Below are positions 36,921 through 49,686 of a stretch of 64,000 nucleotides of DNA, piece by piece. The notes under the pieces were generated by a model, which saw only the letters and a program-made list of their open reading frames with translations, had not been told where the DNA came from and ran no database searches. How positions within the stretch are numbered: the stretch's first letter is position 1; each line of letters opens with the position of its first letter. The translations under genes and the position numbers were made by a program. The DNA comes from Ascaris suum (lineage: Eukaryota; Nematoda; Chromadorea; Rhabditida; Ascarididae), in the NCBI GenBank assembly GCA_013433145.1, contig CM024168.1:18243868-18307867 (forward strand), read 5' to 3'.

Positions 36921-39900
36921 TCAAGCCGCGAACCCAAACAACTTCACAGTTACTTCTCGATCACGACTGTCAATTACAGGAGCCGATGCGTATGCCAGCA
37001 AGTAAGCAACTGGATGCCATGCACATGTGTATGTTTCTGCGTTCACTCGTAGCTCATATACTCTGAAATTAAACTGCATCAGTTTCATGCTTTTAAACAC
37101 CTCGTTTCGAGGAAACACTACCCAGTTTCTATTTCAACCCAGAAATAAAACAAAAAAAACTTAATAATTCCATCCAAAGCGTCTAATGGTCAAAACATTC
37201 TATCCAACTTGGCATAAAATCCACGCTGCTCTCGCGATTCGCAAGCCAATCACCAGTGAAAACAAGGGGCAGCCAGAAAAGGGGAACTGGAGAGGGAGAA
37301 AAAAGGAAAATACGAAACATCAATACAGCAATTACACGGAAAAACATTCTAGGGAAAACTATGAAACCTACCAAAAGCCTAAGCGCTCTAGGTAAAACAG
37401 GGTCATTGTAACAGTAATCAACAACCGATGCGAGCAAGAGGTACAATGAAAACAGCCTTGAAAAATAAAAGCCCTCGATTGAACGTATGCATGTATCAGC
37501 ATGAATGTGCAAATAGGTTGTTATTTGGATGGAGGGGTGGGAAAGAATCAACAGTTCCATTTTCAGCTATATTCTGACATCACTCAGCGAAAACAAACCT
37601 TTTTTTTAGATCTTTGGCGCAGATCGCACTGAACGGATTTGTGCCGATTTAAAACTTTCGAGAAATTGGAAACAGGGGATTGAGATGAGATTTGAGGCAT
37701 CGCAGGCTATTAAATAATCGCAGCTTTGAATCATCGAAGCATGACCTCATTTCCTTTGCCTCTACAGCAAGCAAATAATATTGATGCCTGACTTGAAGCG
37801 AATTCTATGTACCAGTTTACTCAGATCGACCTACAGTGTCATCAAGCAATATGCTACTTTTGAGCCTTCTAGATTTTGAAATGATTGCTAAATCTGAATT
37901 CTATGAAAAGCATAGTTTCATTGGAAAGTGAGCTTGGGGAGAACATCCTCTTCCTCTCTTGTTCCCCCACTTTCAGCTGCTGCTGCTGTGCAACAATCTG
38001 GACTTAGGAAGGAAAAGTTTCGATTTAGGCAGCAAACAACACTCCCTCATTCGCGTAAAGCAGAAAAAGCAAAACCTTTTGGTCTTTGCGTTAATAAAGG
38101 CAAAGAAGAGATTGAGGAAATTATCGTGCTTGACTGCTTAACTCAAAAGGACCCGGTATTCTTCAGCAGTGAATCATTTTCTCAAGGAAAATTTTCTACG
38201 CTATGCAGGCAGCAAAGACATTACTGTAATAGCAACGCCAGACATGCTTAAAGTAATAGCAACGCCACAGCCATGAAAGGCGGGGGAAAGGAAAGAGCAA
38301 CGAAAGAATTCCCCTTCTAAGGCCAATTTTCAGTGCAGAGTGGTCCTGTGACTATTGCTTGGAACACACTGTATTGTAGAAAGTAACGTTTATAGCGTTT
38401 TAAACATCAATGAAATGGATCAATTCTTAATTGAAAGAATGCTGGGAAAGAACTGTGCATGAAATTACCAAGTGGATCCTCACATTTCCCCTAGCCAAGC
38501 ACGTTAGGCACTGTACAACAGCGAAAAGGTTGCAATCTCTCTTCACATTTTCGTTCGAAGGCAAACTATGCTTTCTCATAAAATCAAAAAGGCGCATTTT
38601 ACTGCTACTCTTTCACCAATTCCTAACTCTTTCACTACCTCCATGGACACACACAACTATATATTACATCACAGTTCTCGTGACACAATATAACGACTCG
38701 TGTTTATCTCATGCAGTATAGACATCGAAGATAACTGCTGTAGCTAGTACTATATTCGGTTCACACAAATTGCACTCCCCCATCAGAATTGATAAGCATT
38801 GGTCAGAAATACGTTGCAACATACCTGCCAAAAACACTTAACTCCTTTTGCTCTTCTGCTCGATACCGCTGGATAAGCGAAAAAATTCCAGCGCTTTTTG
38901 CTGGATATCAACAAATGCGATGATCACTCTTCAAAAAACGACTCAGAACTCACCTTTTTTCTTCACCAATTCGCCTGGCAACTGGACGAGTCTGTGATCA
39001 AGTAAACATTTTATAAACATGCCGGCGAAAACGTTACCTGGCTCCGGTCTCTGCCCAGGCAATGTCGATAGAATGGTCCTCGCTCGCCGTTGCTATTAGT
39101 CGACTATCGGCACTAAACGAAATCGATCGCAGCGGATAGTCCAACCTAAAGAACCCTGCATAAGAAATAAGACTGACATCATGTGTATGTGAACGAGATA
39201 AGGGGTAGTTGGGAGAGAAAGAAGGGAAGATATCTCCACTATCCATTCATCCCACCTTACTTCTCTCTATGAGGATTCCCAATTCCTCTCGCTGGATTCA
39301 CTTTCACTCAACGCAACTTTGTTTGTTTTTCTTCATGTGCAGCAAGACATTTTCGAGCCTTTGAATACTGAAGTTTCTAAATGATCTCATTTTTTCCTCT
39401 CACTGATTTGGAAACCTCGCTTAGAAAAGTTGCCAATAAATTTGCCTAGCACAAAGTTTACCGGTTACAGAGTAGCCTTTATTGTTGGACCATAAACTTA
39501 TAGCAGTCCACCATTTGAACTTTCTTGAACTTTAATGGGTGTTCGACGTCTGCTTGTAAGAAACGATACCTATGGGGTGAACAACCTCCCACTTGACCCC
39601 CCACAGCCCTTATCACAGAGTTGTGCAACTGCGCACTTATTTTACTTGGTCAAACAGATACAGCAGTTGCTTTACCACAATTCCCTCTAAGGAAGCCCCT
39701 TTCTCATGGTCTTCGAAAAACCACAGCCCATTTTGAATGCACGTCGCTTGAAAAAGCTTGCAGCCAAAAACGGTCACGAGTCCCGTTTCAAAAACATCTA
39801 AATTTCAAGCAGTAAAACGTGGCATCAACCTCTTCCAATACATATGTCTTAGTACACACACGAATAAAATCTATATGCCTATCGAAAACAATAAAATAAC

Positions 39901-41880
39901 AGCAACAACGACGTAACATTAAAAAAACCTTTGAAACAGGCGCTCCTACATAGGATACAAGTCTCTCCTCCTAAATGCTCATATGAAAATTAGAAGCTCC
40001 GCAGCTACTTTCCAAGCAAATGTAACGCATGGATATTTTCCACTTTGCAAGCGTTTCTAGAAGAAAACTTTTTGGTTCTCCGGCATAAAGAGAATGTCTA
40101 TGGCGCCGGTAATCAGTTCCGCTTGAAGGTAGCAAATTTTCATCATTACAACGTTCGCATATCAGGAAAAAACCGTGGTAGTGCATCAAGAAGGAAGGTA
40201 ACGACGAGGCTGCGTCATCTGCAGTAAACTGGGGAGGGGTGCATCAAAGGTGCCATTCATGAGCAGCACGTTCCTTCTCTGTTTGGGACATTTGCAAGGG
40301 GAGGCAACTCCTCGAGAACCCTCACAGGAGTTCGAAATAGGAAAGTGAAAAACAGAAGAAAAAAATAGGCAGTGAGAAGTGTCACGTGAGGGTGAAGCAA
40401 AGCAGTAGTAAAAATAAATTTAAAAAATTAACGAAACAGTACTGCTCAGACCCAAAAATCTTATTCCAAATTTTAGCACGATTACTAAAAGTAAATCGTC
40501 GTAGCTTGTGCTTTCCTCACTGAGAACACTGCCCCAAATATCCTCGATGAGAAATCCACCAACTGCGCGGGTTTTTTTGACAGGAACTCAGCCTGAGAAA
40601 CTGAGCTAAATTTTCGAATTGCTTCGCTAACAACGTAAAAACTTCAGTTCACTTCACTCGGTTTATCTTTAAGCTATTCAGCTCAAAATCTTCGTCCTGA
40701 TTCGTCCATTTCAACGTCAAAATTTGCTTTCATCCGCTCGCCCTCCGCCAGAAAAATTTTCGGTTAGCCAGGGCTACCGAAGCTACAAAGGTTTTCAGTC
40801 TGCTTTGCTCGCCGAAAACTATCTGTTCAGCAAGCCTAAGGTCATCTACCTCCCATTTTGGAACCTGTTTAAATAGTGGGGTTGCTTCGTTCAAAAGAAA
40901 CTTCGCTGACGGCCTATTTGTATTTTTAAACGCAGCATCAAAACCCTAAACAACTTTATTTTCGAATTTCGATACGAGCTTCAGTCTTGGATGTAGCTAG
41001 CGATGAAACGCACAAATATCTCTTTCATTCCTTTTTCGCTATCCTTGGTTCGCAGGTTATAAGTTTTAAATCTTTTATACTGATGACCTTTTAGTCGACG
41101 ACCTACAAAACACATCCCAGCAACAACTATGGGCATTGTCGTAGAGTATTTCTTTACCTGGAACAAAGAAAGCTGCAACAGAGCAGTAAGAAACTCTGCC
41201 TTTCGTCAGCACTGCAGTGCTGCGAAAATCATAGCTGCATGTTTCTCTATTACCATATTATATTACTGCTCATATTAAAGTGCTACTGGCGAAAACAGCA
41301 CAACGCATATGACTTTCTCCAACTAATTAATTGCCTATCTTTAAAACGCGGAAAACAGTTACAAGTCTTGGATGTCCTGTGCCTTAACTGCGGATTGTCG
41401 CCGCAAGCGCAAGAAGCGCTTCAACGATGGAGCAACGACATCGTGGTGAACATTATAATAATTTTTTAATGCCAGCTGCAGAACGGGAATGGAAGACGGC
41501 TTTATTGTGATGAGGCATTTGGGCGTTGAACCGCGTCGCCATCAAACATAAGCAGTGAATGTGGCTGACAACAATTCTACCAACAGCAATTCGGTATTAT
41601 ACGCATCACCGGTTATGCAGCAGACAATAATTGTAGGCTAGTTTTATATCGAATTCATCTCATTTCTTTTCACCACTTTATCATTTGATTCTTGTACAGG
41701 CCGAAAAATTCCATTCCTTTTTTAAATGCAGACTTAATAGGGAAAAGAGCAAGGACAGAGAAAAAAGGAAAAATTAGTAGTGCCAGCAACCAAAAAATTT
41801 TTTCAGCGCTCCCGAACACAAAATAGCGGAAATCGATTGCTATTCGTCGATCGCAGTCAGCAACCAACATTAACGGTTAG

Positions 41881-41962
<82 letters not shown>

Positions 41963-44900
41963 CGACGGCATGATTGAAGTAGTTAGGCGCTTCCGATATC
42001 AGTTTATAGAGCAGTACTGCGCTTAGTTACATGTTGGTACTTTGCGCGTTGAAGACGAAAACACTGTCATATGAAACAGTCCCTAGTATACCTGCCTGGA
42101 GAATTCGTTTGCATTATAAAGATACTGGTAGAGTGACTTAGTTTTATAGCGAACACTTTGTCAGTTACTCGAGATTCTCACGTGTTTGCAGCACTACAGC
42201 TAGGCAAAAAGGTAGAGCAAAATGGAGCATTATACATAGGCTCTTCTCAGGGACGACGATCAGGGACTGGAATTCTCATCTAGTTCTCAACAAAGAAAAA
42301 AACCTACGCTGGTGTTATAAAATTTTTTCCTCAAAAATTCGCAGTGACGTGAGCAAAATTTCTCAATAGCTTTCGAAATTTTTCTACTTAGAAGACCTGT
42401 TTTTCCCCATCCATCAACGAAATCACATTCTCTGATGATCAACGCGATGCAACTGCATCTCCCTTACAAAAATAAAGCTATTCTGCCGGCTGCTTTAATG
42501 AACAAACAGCAATAAGTCTACCTTTCCTTCTTCCCGCCCTCCCCCCCCCCTTTATTATAAACGGGAAGTGACGGGAGATATACGAACGGTCTATCAACTG
42601 TTAAGAATAGGGCCAGGACGCGGAGGAGGGGGATTTAACTGTCTTAGTAAAGAAAGATAAGAAAGTCATGGATTCACCTGCCCATCGATCGTTCACATAT
42701 GAGCTGTCGTGTATCCCAAAGAGAGCAAAGCGCATCGGAAGCTCCTAATGCGATCCTCTCTCCATCGGGCGAGACGGCCACGCAAACGCATGTCGACTGA
42801 GCCGAGTGAGCTTGCACTATCCGCAGCAAACTGAACTCCGGCATCCTTCAAGCAATCCTCTTTTCACAAAAAGTAAATTCATGTGTAATAGTTGACGTGC
42901 TCGTTTCTGGTATTACCTCAATCAATTCGTCACCCATGAACAGCAGTTATATCGATATGTAACGACCCTGCGAGAAGTTAATGTGGCACCTTCTTGCCAA
43001 AAGATGATTTGCAGCGGAAAAACACTTTGCGTGCATTTGGGTCGGTCAGATTCAGCTTGAATTAAACTTCTGCAGCACACATTACTTTAACTTATTACTG
43101 CAACCCGAAGTGTGTCGAAAAACAACCTTCTCTGCCGATAAATTCATGTGAAAGAGAACAATTTGTTTGCGGCTGCGTTCCAGATTGACGATATTTTTTC
43201 TGGGATTAACATATTGGGGCATAGTAAAAATATTAAGAACGTTTGAACAGACTAGAGATGAGTCGGAACAGCCAATCTATGCTAAGCTGAATCACGATTT
43301 GGAAAGCTACTCACCCTGAGAAGACATCTTCTGCCCAACGTCTGACAAGTTTTTTATTTTCACCTGCTGCTGCTTTAACATTTCACTTGGATTATCTATA
43401 CAATCAAAAATATACTTGTAAATGCCAAGCTGTCCTCCTCCAAGTGCCACGAAAAGAAATTTGCCGCTGGGATGAAATGCGAACTCGTTGGTTTCCTCTT
43501 TCAGCGATTCCACTTTAAGGATTTTTAGCGATCTACCGTCCACCATGCTTATCGTGTCTTCCTTATCGCCATAAACGAGGTACGCTCCACATGGTGACCA
43601 TGCAACGTTTAAATTTTGCGCTGAAAACTTCAGTCATTAAGGGACCGATTTACGATATCAACTAATACATATCCCGCCACTATATGTGCCATGCTGCAAT
43701 TGCTCAAGGCATAACACTATGTGACACCTACGTCAAAGTTTGGTTACGGGATCTTAATGTTCATACAATTACGCTGCGAAACGACTGTATCCTCTATTAC
43801 TCGTGCACTTTTCGTGAGTGCATGCACATTGACCCTCCCAGTTTTACTGTTTCAAACAGCGCAAAAAGTCATCAAAAACATCAAACCATGGCACTCAGTC
43901 CGCACAAACGGGAAAATGACTAAGGCATCTGCTCCTCGCTCTCAAGACGCGGTACAACTCTCCTCGAAACCGCCCGATAGCTTGAAAGTCTGATAAAAGC
44001 ACCATGCCCACAACGCCGCTAAATGAATTCCTAATCGCAAACTCGTTGCTCTTCGTAATAACAAACAACATAAGGCTCTGAGTGATGAAAACTGACTGAA
44101 GAAACGGCGTTCCCAAGAAATGGAAAGCATACGAGTGTACACGAGGCAGTCATAGACTATCCTCTCTTACATAAATCTGATGAATTTACTTTGCAGTTTC
44201 ACAATCTCATTGTAGGATCGCTGAATGCGGAAATGATGAACGAAGAACATCCTATACTCAAGCTATTTTACATTTCCGCTAGCTCAACTGAAAATTATTA
44301 CGATCAGAATGAAAACAAGCTAGGATACCCAAAATGTGTTCAGAGTTGCAGTAGTCGCTGGCACAGTCAGCGTATTCCTCGGTCGCTTTCCTCATATCTA
44401 GACCAAGTTCAACCTAGAGACATAAAAATTGGATAAAATCGGTTTCGGCCTGCAGTTATGGTCACGAATTGAAACCAGTCTGCATTCCAGTCGTGTCCCT
44501 CACAGACATTTTTTCCGACTGGTGACACAGGTCATACGCAAATTTCATCCGATAAGCCTTAAAGTAAAGTTAGCTTTGATATGCCCCAGAAAGAACGGCA
44601 CAAGATCTGTTTTCTGCAATTAGCAGCCGGCTGGCTAGTGTACATTTGCTCGAAAACAATAACTTAAGGCTCAACAACATGTTTTTCTAAATATCTAAGG
44701 AAATGCAGTCCGCCTTTCTGTTCGAAGGTTTCGGAGCCACAGAGGTGCACAATAAAATTAACCTGCAGTCGAGAACAATTGCACATCAGGATAAACGTGA
44801 TCTACGCAATAGGATGACTCCTCATATCACAACCGTCAAAAAATGGGAGATCAGCTTCTCACGTGAAGTTTGAGAGGAATTTTTTTTTTGTGATTTTAGA

Positions 44901-47900
44901 TTGCCCCAGAGGCGACAGATTTGCCGCAAGTGCTGCTTTCATAAATCTGTGAAATGAATGAAGCAATGAGTCGTAAAATAATTTCCATGGCGGCAAAATA
45001 ATTTTCGCCGTCACCTCTCTTGAAACTTGTCCACGGTTTTAATGACGCACAGTAGTGGAAGACTGTTCTATCCTACGCGCTCAAAAACTGATTTGAAAAG
45101 TTTTGGCACCGATAAATGCCGAGACATTGGTGAATGGCCGAACGTCTAAAGAAATGCGTGTGCGATTACCGGTGCTCATAAACTGACTAAAGTAATGCGC
45201 AAGCAACATGCATAAGGCTATCCGTAAACGTATTGACAAAGATTACACGACCATTATGAAATGGATGAATCTTCCTTCCATGCGTAATATTCTCCATTCA
45301 AAAATTTACGTCACTGTGAGCAAAAAATTGCACATGATGCGTTCTCTCACGTATAAAAGAAGCAACAGGATGAAAAATGCATTCCTAATAGTTGCAAAAT
45401 TGGCTCAAATTTTTCAGTACTGCTAATTAACCACACCCCATCAAAAGTTGATAGATCAACTCGGAAGTTCATACATGGTACAGTGTGATTATCAAGTTTC
45501 AAGGCTCCGGCATTAGCTGCTCGGGAATCGAATCTGCCAGACACACAGACATGCACGCATATGTATGCACAAGAAATACGTCACCACTGCGCGGATTGCA
45601 AATATACATTCACAAAAACAAATGGAACTTTTATTTCGCATAAGATTTCATGAGGGAGTTGTTAGCAGAAATTTGAATATAGCAGCACCCAAGACTTGCC
45701 ATTTGCTAGCAAATTAAACAGCAATGTGGGGATTGCACGAGTGCACGTCCTGCGAGCGTATCGCCATGAGTACGGGAACAGCATTAATTCCTAGAGCAAA
45801 ATGACGAATGCACCCAGCTTTTTAATCAAGGTTTTTGATATTTGCAACATCACACTAACTCACTTCTTTTGGAACTCCTCTCTATACGTTAAAAGCATCG
45901 AGGATAGCCTTATCATGGAACAGAACTGTTCGAAGACTGATGTCGCATCACCTTGCAGATTTAAAACAGCAAATTATTACCAAGCTATTAAACTGAAGGT
46001 ATCTCACCCTTTGTGGGGAGTCTTGTATGAGTTCGTGTTTGCCTCACGTCCCAAATGCGAATCGTCTTGTCTGAGCTTGCCGACGCCAATAAATGAGTGT
46101 TGCTTGGGTGGAATGCAACCTGATCTACTTGTTCGTTGTGCCCAAAGCCATGGAATATGTCCTTCTGAAAGAAATGCTCCATAGAGAAGTCCTCCATCGT
46201 ACTCTTTTAGAGTTGACATCGAGCATGTCGTTTAATTTTAAAAACGGTTCGGAGAAAAGGCAAAAAAACCATCTCAAATATTCTATTTATATGGAGTAAG
46301 GTGGAGAAGAATGCGATAATTTTAAAGCTACAATAGCTCACGATCCTTAGGCTATAATCGATGAATCCATTCGCACTGGTCTGGCTCGCAAGAGTAAACT
46401 ATGAATGCCACTTCTGTTTATCTGCTTGCACATTTCCATTTCGGGATCAATAACGCCATAAAACAAAACTTGCAAGAAACCTAAGCCTGTTCTCAGCGAG
46501 CACTCCAACCCCCTCACTACTGCCTTTTTACGTATTATCAAGCTGTCATTTCGCAACCCTCCGACCATTCAAATGTCTTTCCCTCCTCAATGAACTTCTT
46601 GAGCCCCTATGCCTTGGTACTTTTTTAAGACAGAGAACAACTTTATCGGAAAACAATTACCATTAGTAACAATAACATGCGCGAGTACCACTGTGAGAGT
46701 ACCCGACAGCTATCATATATATATGAACCTGAAGGATCAAGCAACTCTTTAATGGAAGCAGAAACCAAGTTCCTCCAGGTGTTTTACTCAAAACTATGTG
46801 TGTTTCGTATTATGTGCTACTTTTATATCGCTGACTTGCCGAGTGTGCATAAAAAAGAACTGTTAATGACCTATCAGAAATAGATGGCAGCTTCCTTAAA
46901 ACGCCTTTCTCAGAAGATGAAATGCTGAACAGCATAAAAAACTCCAACTGAAAATGCGAAACGCCCTGCACATATTGAAGCATTTTATAATTTCTCTTGT
47001 GATGTACAGATGCTATCAAACTTAATTACAAGATGGAAAATAAGAAGTACTTTCGTCAGCCGTGTTACACAGCCCCATTGTTAATGCAACACTACCAGTA
47101 ATTTCAACGCTTCATAACATGTTCTCATATGGAAGTAGCAAAGAAACATGGTTTCAAACGGCAAGCCGAAAACACTTCTTGTTCACGGGGTCATGCAGAA
47201 CGCCTCCTGCAGAAAATTTCAGAACCAACTTCTACTCCGCTGCACTGACGAATTACGGGAATGCTTTCATTCACCGTAATCCACTTTTCCAACCATGTAG
47301 CGAACAGTACACTAAAATAATAAAACAAAGTTATGCCATCGGTGATAGTATAGCAGTTTTGAGATCAATAGTGGGTAGTGGGCATATTAATTACAAATAA
47401 TAGTGATGTGGCCCGCAACAACCAATATCAGCAGAAATAACTGTTACAAGAAATAGCATTTAAATATCAACGACTTAGTTGTATTCAGGGTAGGCATAGC
47501 ATAAAACAATGCTGCATCTGTGCTACATTATGCGAACTACATGGACGCCTCGTGCTAAATAGAGATCAGAATTACAAAACTCCTCCTACTAAACCTTCCG
47601 GCGGAAACACGGAGGACCAGGTTTCAGCGAGTCTTACATTATCGAATGCCTCGTCGCCAACAGCAGAATTTCGGGCATGCAAAATAAGACCGCTACATTC
47701 ACTCATTTAATTTATGACAAGATTTTGGACGATTATAATCTCTCGAATTTGTGCGTCGAACTGCAAAAGCAGGATTCCTGTTGAACTGCACAATGTAAGG
47801 CAAATCGAATGGGCCAGGAACAGGTTAGAAAAGTCGGCGGTATAAAACAGGTACTTGGAAAATACAAGGAGCTCGTAGCATAGTACTTGATAGTGTTCCA

Positions 47901-49686
47901 ACAGTGCTGCAGATATGCGGTCTCCGATTGGGCTACAATCTTATTTCTGGCATTTTCGTGAGGAAACAACTGCTCTTTTCTTTTATTTTGATAATTTACG
48001 CTTTGTGATCGATGATCAAAACAGCACCTTTCTGAACAAACAACCTCACAAAAGACTATCTTTCTGAAGCAGAAAGATTCGATCAATTTATCATTTCCAA
48101 GAGCTCTTGAAGGAAACCGCTCACGAATTATTGGTACCTTTGCATATATAAGCATCAAAATATTTATACTTGCAGGAGGAGAATGAAAAGTACAAATCAC
48201 TGCTGACATGCTTTCGGCCAGCAAACCGTTGTAGAAATTTTCTCACTACTTGAATAACACATATAAATCCCAAGTTCTATGACCGATGCGTCCGCTTAAA
48301 AATGAGCAAAGCAAGTCAAAACCTTCTTAAGCTAAGGTGAGAGGCACAGGTTGAAAGCATTTTGAAAATGCGCCGAGCGAGCAAAGTCTAACATTAAGAC
48401 ATGTGAAGAAAGCTGGAAATTTTAAGCTAAAGCACTCTAGACTAGACAGCAGCAACTTTAACCCGGAAATACCTCAACTTTTTAGATGTTCTTCAACAAT
48501 CCGGATCGAAAAACAGTCCACTTCCCCCGACGTAACGACCTGACTCATTTCAATACATTTTTGCGTAGATAAAAGGTAAGGAATGAAAAAAGCCAAATTC
48601 ACGAAAGAAGCACCATGCTCCTGTGTCGGGGCAAACGATTCTAAAAACAATCATCCAATGAATATTACATTAAAATGAGAATTAAAAAGTTCATAATGCC
48701 CTATTATTCTGAATCAAGTGTAGTGGGAAAAATTAAATAGAAAAATTTTAAATCACCGTTCGATACGAAGAATCAAAGGTAGCCACCGCAATACTCTTCT
48801 CAGCCCCGGAAGCCAAGCGCGTCCCATCGCAGTTCCAAGAAATCGTCAATGGTCGAGGCACCTTTAAAATAAAATCGTCAATAGTCGAGGCACCTTTAAA
48901 ACAACCCTTTCGTACAGCACGCTGTCCATATCACGTACATCCACAGCAAAGATTAGCAATACTTCGTCCACACATCTACTCCCGCCAAAAGCTTAAAATT
49001 TAGACAACCCGACAAGTTACCCAGAAAGTGAAAAAACGAAATCAGACCAATGGGAGGGGCGTGATTCTGTGCCCACATTTAAGCACTACATAAGTAATGG
49101 TGTGGGTTAGGTGTGATTACATACCACACAGTACGGCGTCTCTCTTCGAAATGTACGTACAAAAATATATATAAAGGTGAGGGTATAAGAATATGAAACC
49201 GAATGTATGCAGGAACAGTGCAGTCTTTGTTTCTCACCATCATTCCCCCCCCCCCCCCCACGCCCCTTCGCTTTCCTCTCCTCTCCAAGCAGTAGCTTAG
49301 TTCAATTCCTAGACAATATCTACTTTCTCAGCCGCCTTGTACTGCAGTCCCCTGCTTCACTGCAACCTTGGTCTCTGCTACTGGAAATGATGGATTAACT
49401 CAATCATTCAATATATTTCAGTAGGACATAAGAATACTCCACCTCGACCGCACAAACAGCACTATGAAAACAAAGTTACTAAAGGACACCAAAAATTGCG
49501 TCGACTTCTAAACTGCGTACTCCAGGTAAAGACATGATCAACCTGCATATCGTAAACCTTGACCCTGTCGTTTCTCTTGAAATGTTCCATTGCATCTTCG
49601 TAAAGCCGAACTCTGCCCATTCCGCTCACAGCGTTATGTCGCGAACCAAAAGCAATCCCCTCACCCCATCCTGCAGCCATCGTCAT
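36921..49686 (-). CDS. THOC3: THO complex subunit 3 (THOC3/TEX1), WD40 protein
   Basis: Seven minus-strand exons chain in phase to a stop: 49686-49543, 48861-48757, 46164-46008, 43620-43416, 42830-42678, 39145-39038 and 37062-36921 (337 codons; vertebrate THOC3 is about 350). The predicted protein is a seven-bladed WD40 propeller: ISWNCDGTRLASG (blade 1), VDQVAFHPSNTHLLASASSD then KTIRIWDVR (blade 2), NVAWSPCGAYLVYGDKEDTI, FAFHPSGKFLFVALGGGQLG, VAVSPDGERIALGASDALCS then LWDT, RLDYPLRSISFSADSRLIAT then ASEDHSIDIA, and CAWHPVAYLLAYA with the C-terminal TVKLFGF. These match the family in order and spacing. THOC3 is a core subunit of nuclear THO/TREX, which couples transcription to mRNA packaging and export. 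The first ATG of the frame is chosen; an ATG two codons later (49,680) is equally possible. Introns are 0.58-3.5 kb. Confidence 0.94.
41883..41960. repeat. (TA)n microsatellite, 78 bp
   Basis: A perfect alternating AT array inside a THOC3 intron. It yields meaningless Tyr-Ile repeat frames on both strands. Its true length may be longer if the assembly collapsed it. Confidence 0.97.
42541..42550 (+). repeat. Poly-C run in a THOC3 intron
   Basis: Ten consecutive cytosines follow a C-rich cccgccct stretch. On the transcribed strand it is poly-G about 125 bases downstream of the donor at 42,677, where G-runs can act as intronic splicing elements; that role is inference. Confidence 0.9.
48840..48903. 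repeat. 32-bp tandem duplication spanning a THOC3 splice acceptor
   Basis: The unit aaatcgtcaatggtcgaggc plus acctttaaaa occurs twice with period 32 (48,840-48,871 and 48,872-48,903), differing at one internal base (tgg versus tag). On the minus strand each copy carries TTTTAAAG followed by GTGCCTCGA, so the acceptor and first codons of exon 2 are duplicated. Only the copy at 48,862-48,863 gives an open frame. Using the outer copy (exon start 48,893) would read through to a stop within eight codons. Confidence 0.9.
49245..49259 (+). repeat. Poly-C run (15 C)
   Basis: Fifteen cytosines just inside THOC3 intron 1, followed by a C/T-rich segment. It is poly-G on the transcribed strand. Confidence 0.95.

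Larger units (their letters stand above)
37063..48756 (-). other. THOC3 introns 2-6
   Basis: Acceptors include TTTCTTTCAG (46,165), GTTTTCAG (43,621), GGAGTTCAG (42,831), GGTTCTTTAG (39,146) and TTAATTTCAG (37,063). Donors include GTGATT, GTGAGA, GTATAT, GTGAAT and GTAACG. Phases alternate 0, 1, 2, 2, 2 and agree across every junction. A (TA)n array lies in the 3.5-kb intron 42,677-39,146. A poly-C run is at 42,541. I find no nested gene I can support; a 65-codon minus-strand frame at 40,981-41,178 has no recognised domain. Confidence 0.6.

Noticed and set aside
40981..41178. Possible TIM14/DnaJ-type N-terminus
   Set aside because: Only a short hydrophobic start and one GR resemble that family; the J-domain is absent and the frame lies inside a THOC3 intron.
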